Below are positions 34,508-34,880 of a stretch of 34,880 bases of DNA, in pieces (within the stretch, counting starts at the first letter, position 1; the number at the start of each line of letters is the position of its first letter). The translations under genes and the position numbers were made by a program. Origin of the DNA: Rhodospirillaceae bacterium. GTDB lineage: Bacteria; Pseudomonadota; Alphaproteobacteria; Thalassobaculales; Thalassobaculaceae. Below the pieces are notes generated by a model. The model worked only from the letters and a program-made list of their open reading frames with translations, had not been told where the DNA came from and searched no databases. Location of the stretch: contig PANE01000044.1 in assembly GCA_002708305.1 (NCBI GenBank), forward strand, positions 31,077-65,956, in the 5' to 3' direction.

Positions 34508-34880
34508 ATTGAGAGGCTGGGCCATTCATTATGATCAAACAGGTGTGCTTGATCAATAAAAACTGTTGTGACTAGTGACAGCACAACCAATAAAATAATG
34601 ATATTTAGAAGCCTTAAGTTGAATGATGTTTTTTTTACGCGATAAATTCTTAATGGAATGAACGTTAGCCGGCCTAGCAATATTAAAATAAGAGCTGTTA
34701 ACGATAAGCCAGTCGAAAAAACCCACAGATAATCGATAATGTTCCCACTCGTTGCACGTTCATAAAGAACAAATGCTCCAAGGGACATTAGCCCCAAAAT
34801 GGTGAAAATAGAAACAATGAAAAAAATCGTAGAGAAACATATTATCAAACCGATTATTGCAACGATTAATCCAAGTATTA
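34504..34880 (-). CDS. Hypothetical multi-pass membrane protein, N terminus outside window
   Basis: The frame is open to the window edge, and the upstream codons (34849-34878) encode more hydrophobic residues, so the gene starts outside. An internal TTG at 34848 is unlikely to be the true start. The visible ~125 residues contain three or four hydrophobic helices: one near the edge, then IVSIFTILGLMSLGAFVL, VFSTGLSLTALILILLG and LLNIIILLVVLSLVTTVF. A short basic loop and a polar tail ending HNEWPSLSI complete it. No motif is recognised. It is an inner-membrane protein of unknown role. Confidence 0.65.
   Translation of the reverse strand, partial: ILGLIVAIIGLIICFSTIFFIVSIFTILGLMSLGAFVLYERATSGNIIDYLWVFSTGLSLTALILILLGRLTFIPLRIYRVKKTSFNLRLLNIIILLVVLSLVTTVFIDQAHLFDHNEWPSLSI

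Overview
The window is AT-rich (about 40% G+C by eye), densely packed chromosomal DNA from a proteobacterium. The gene set resembles uncultured marine Alphaproteobacteria: a fused CysNC with a short CysD, a DmdC-type acyl-CoA dehydrogenase, split CoA-transferase subunits, a serine-glyoxylate aminotransferase, DUF6165, and many single-gene catabolic units. The taxonomic placement is inference from protein style only. There is no rRNA, no tRNA that I can see, and no insertion sequence, phage gene or CRISPR array.

Layout. (1) 1-2.7 kb: the 3' end of an amidase converges on an SDR / N-acyl-D-amino-acid deacylase operon. (2) 2.8-5.5 kb: cysD-cysNC, which makes PAPS from sulfate. (3) 5.5-8.1 kb, minus strand: a coupled pair of membrane-anchored cytochrome c and secreted TPR protein, preceded by a second amidase. 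(4) 8.2-11.2 kb: an AlkA-type DNA glycosylase, then a PAS-GGDEF-EAL protein overlapping a small membrane protein gene. (5) 11.3-13.6 kb: an SRAP (abasic-site) protein, a CysQ-type phosphatase and a two-domain VOC protein. (6) 13.9-20.5 kb, plus strand: tsaC/sua5, a GlcD-like FAD oxidase, a NylB-like serine hydrolase, a DmdC-like acyl-CoA dehydrogenase and a D-2-hydroxyacid dehydrogenase. (7) 20.5-26.3 kb: a thioesterase, an IlvD/Edd sugar-acid dehydratase, a GNAT protein, and the two CoA-transferase subunits separated by an oppositely oriented serine-glyoxylate aminotransferase. (8) 26.5-30.3 kb: a DUF2817 peptidase-like protein, then a minus-strand operon of DUF6165, O-antigen ligase and 3-hydroxyacyl-CoA dehydrogenase. 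(9) 30.5-34.9 kb: a phytanoyl-CoA dioxygenase family oxygenase, a duplicated alpha/beta-barrel protein, two tandem tiny membrane ORFs, a GST, a CPXCG-type protein, a frameshifted acyl-CoA thioesterase, and a membrane protein cut by the window edge.

How the genes work together: most units look like scavenging and breakdown of amides, 2-hydroxy acids, sugar acids and acyl-CoAs. Alongside these are sulfate activation (cysD-cysNC, with cysQ to clear PAP), DNA and tRNA maintenance (glycosylase, SRAP, TsaC), c-di-GMP signalling and a cell-surface glycan step.

I do not see a clear new multi-gene system. The best leads are the single-base lesion in the thioesterase gene, the tandem tiny membrane ORFs, the coupled cytochrome/TPR pair, the GGDEF-EAL plus membrane partner overlap, the divergent PAPS-synthesis lineage, and perfect inverted repeats in front of tsaC, phyH and between the CoA-transferase and aminotransferase genes.
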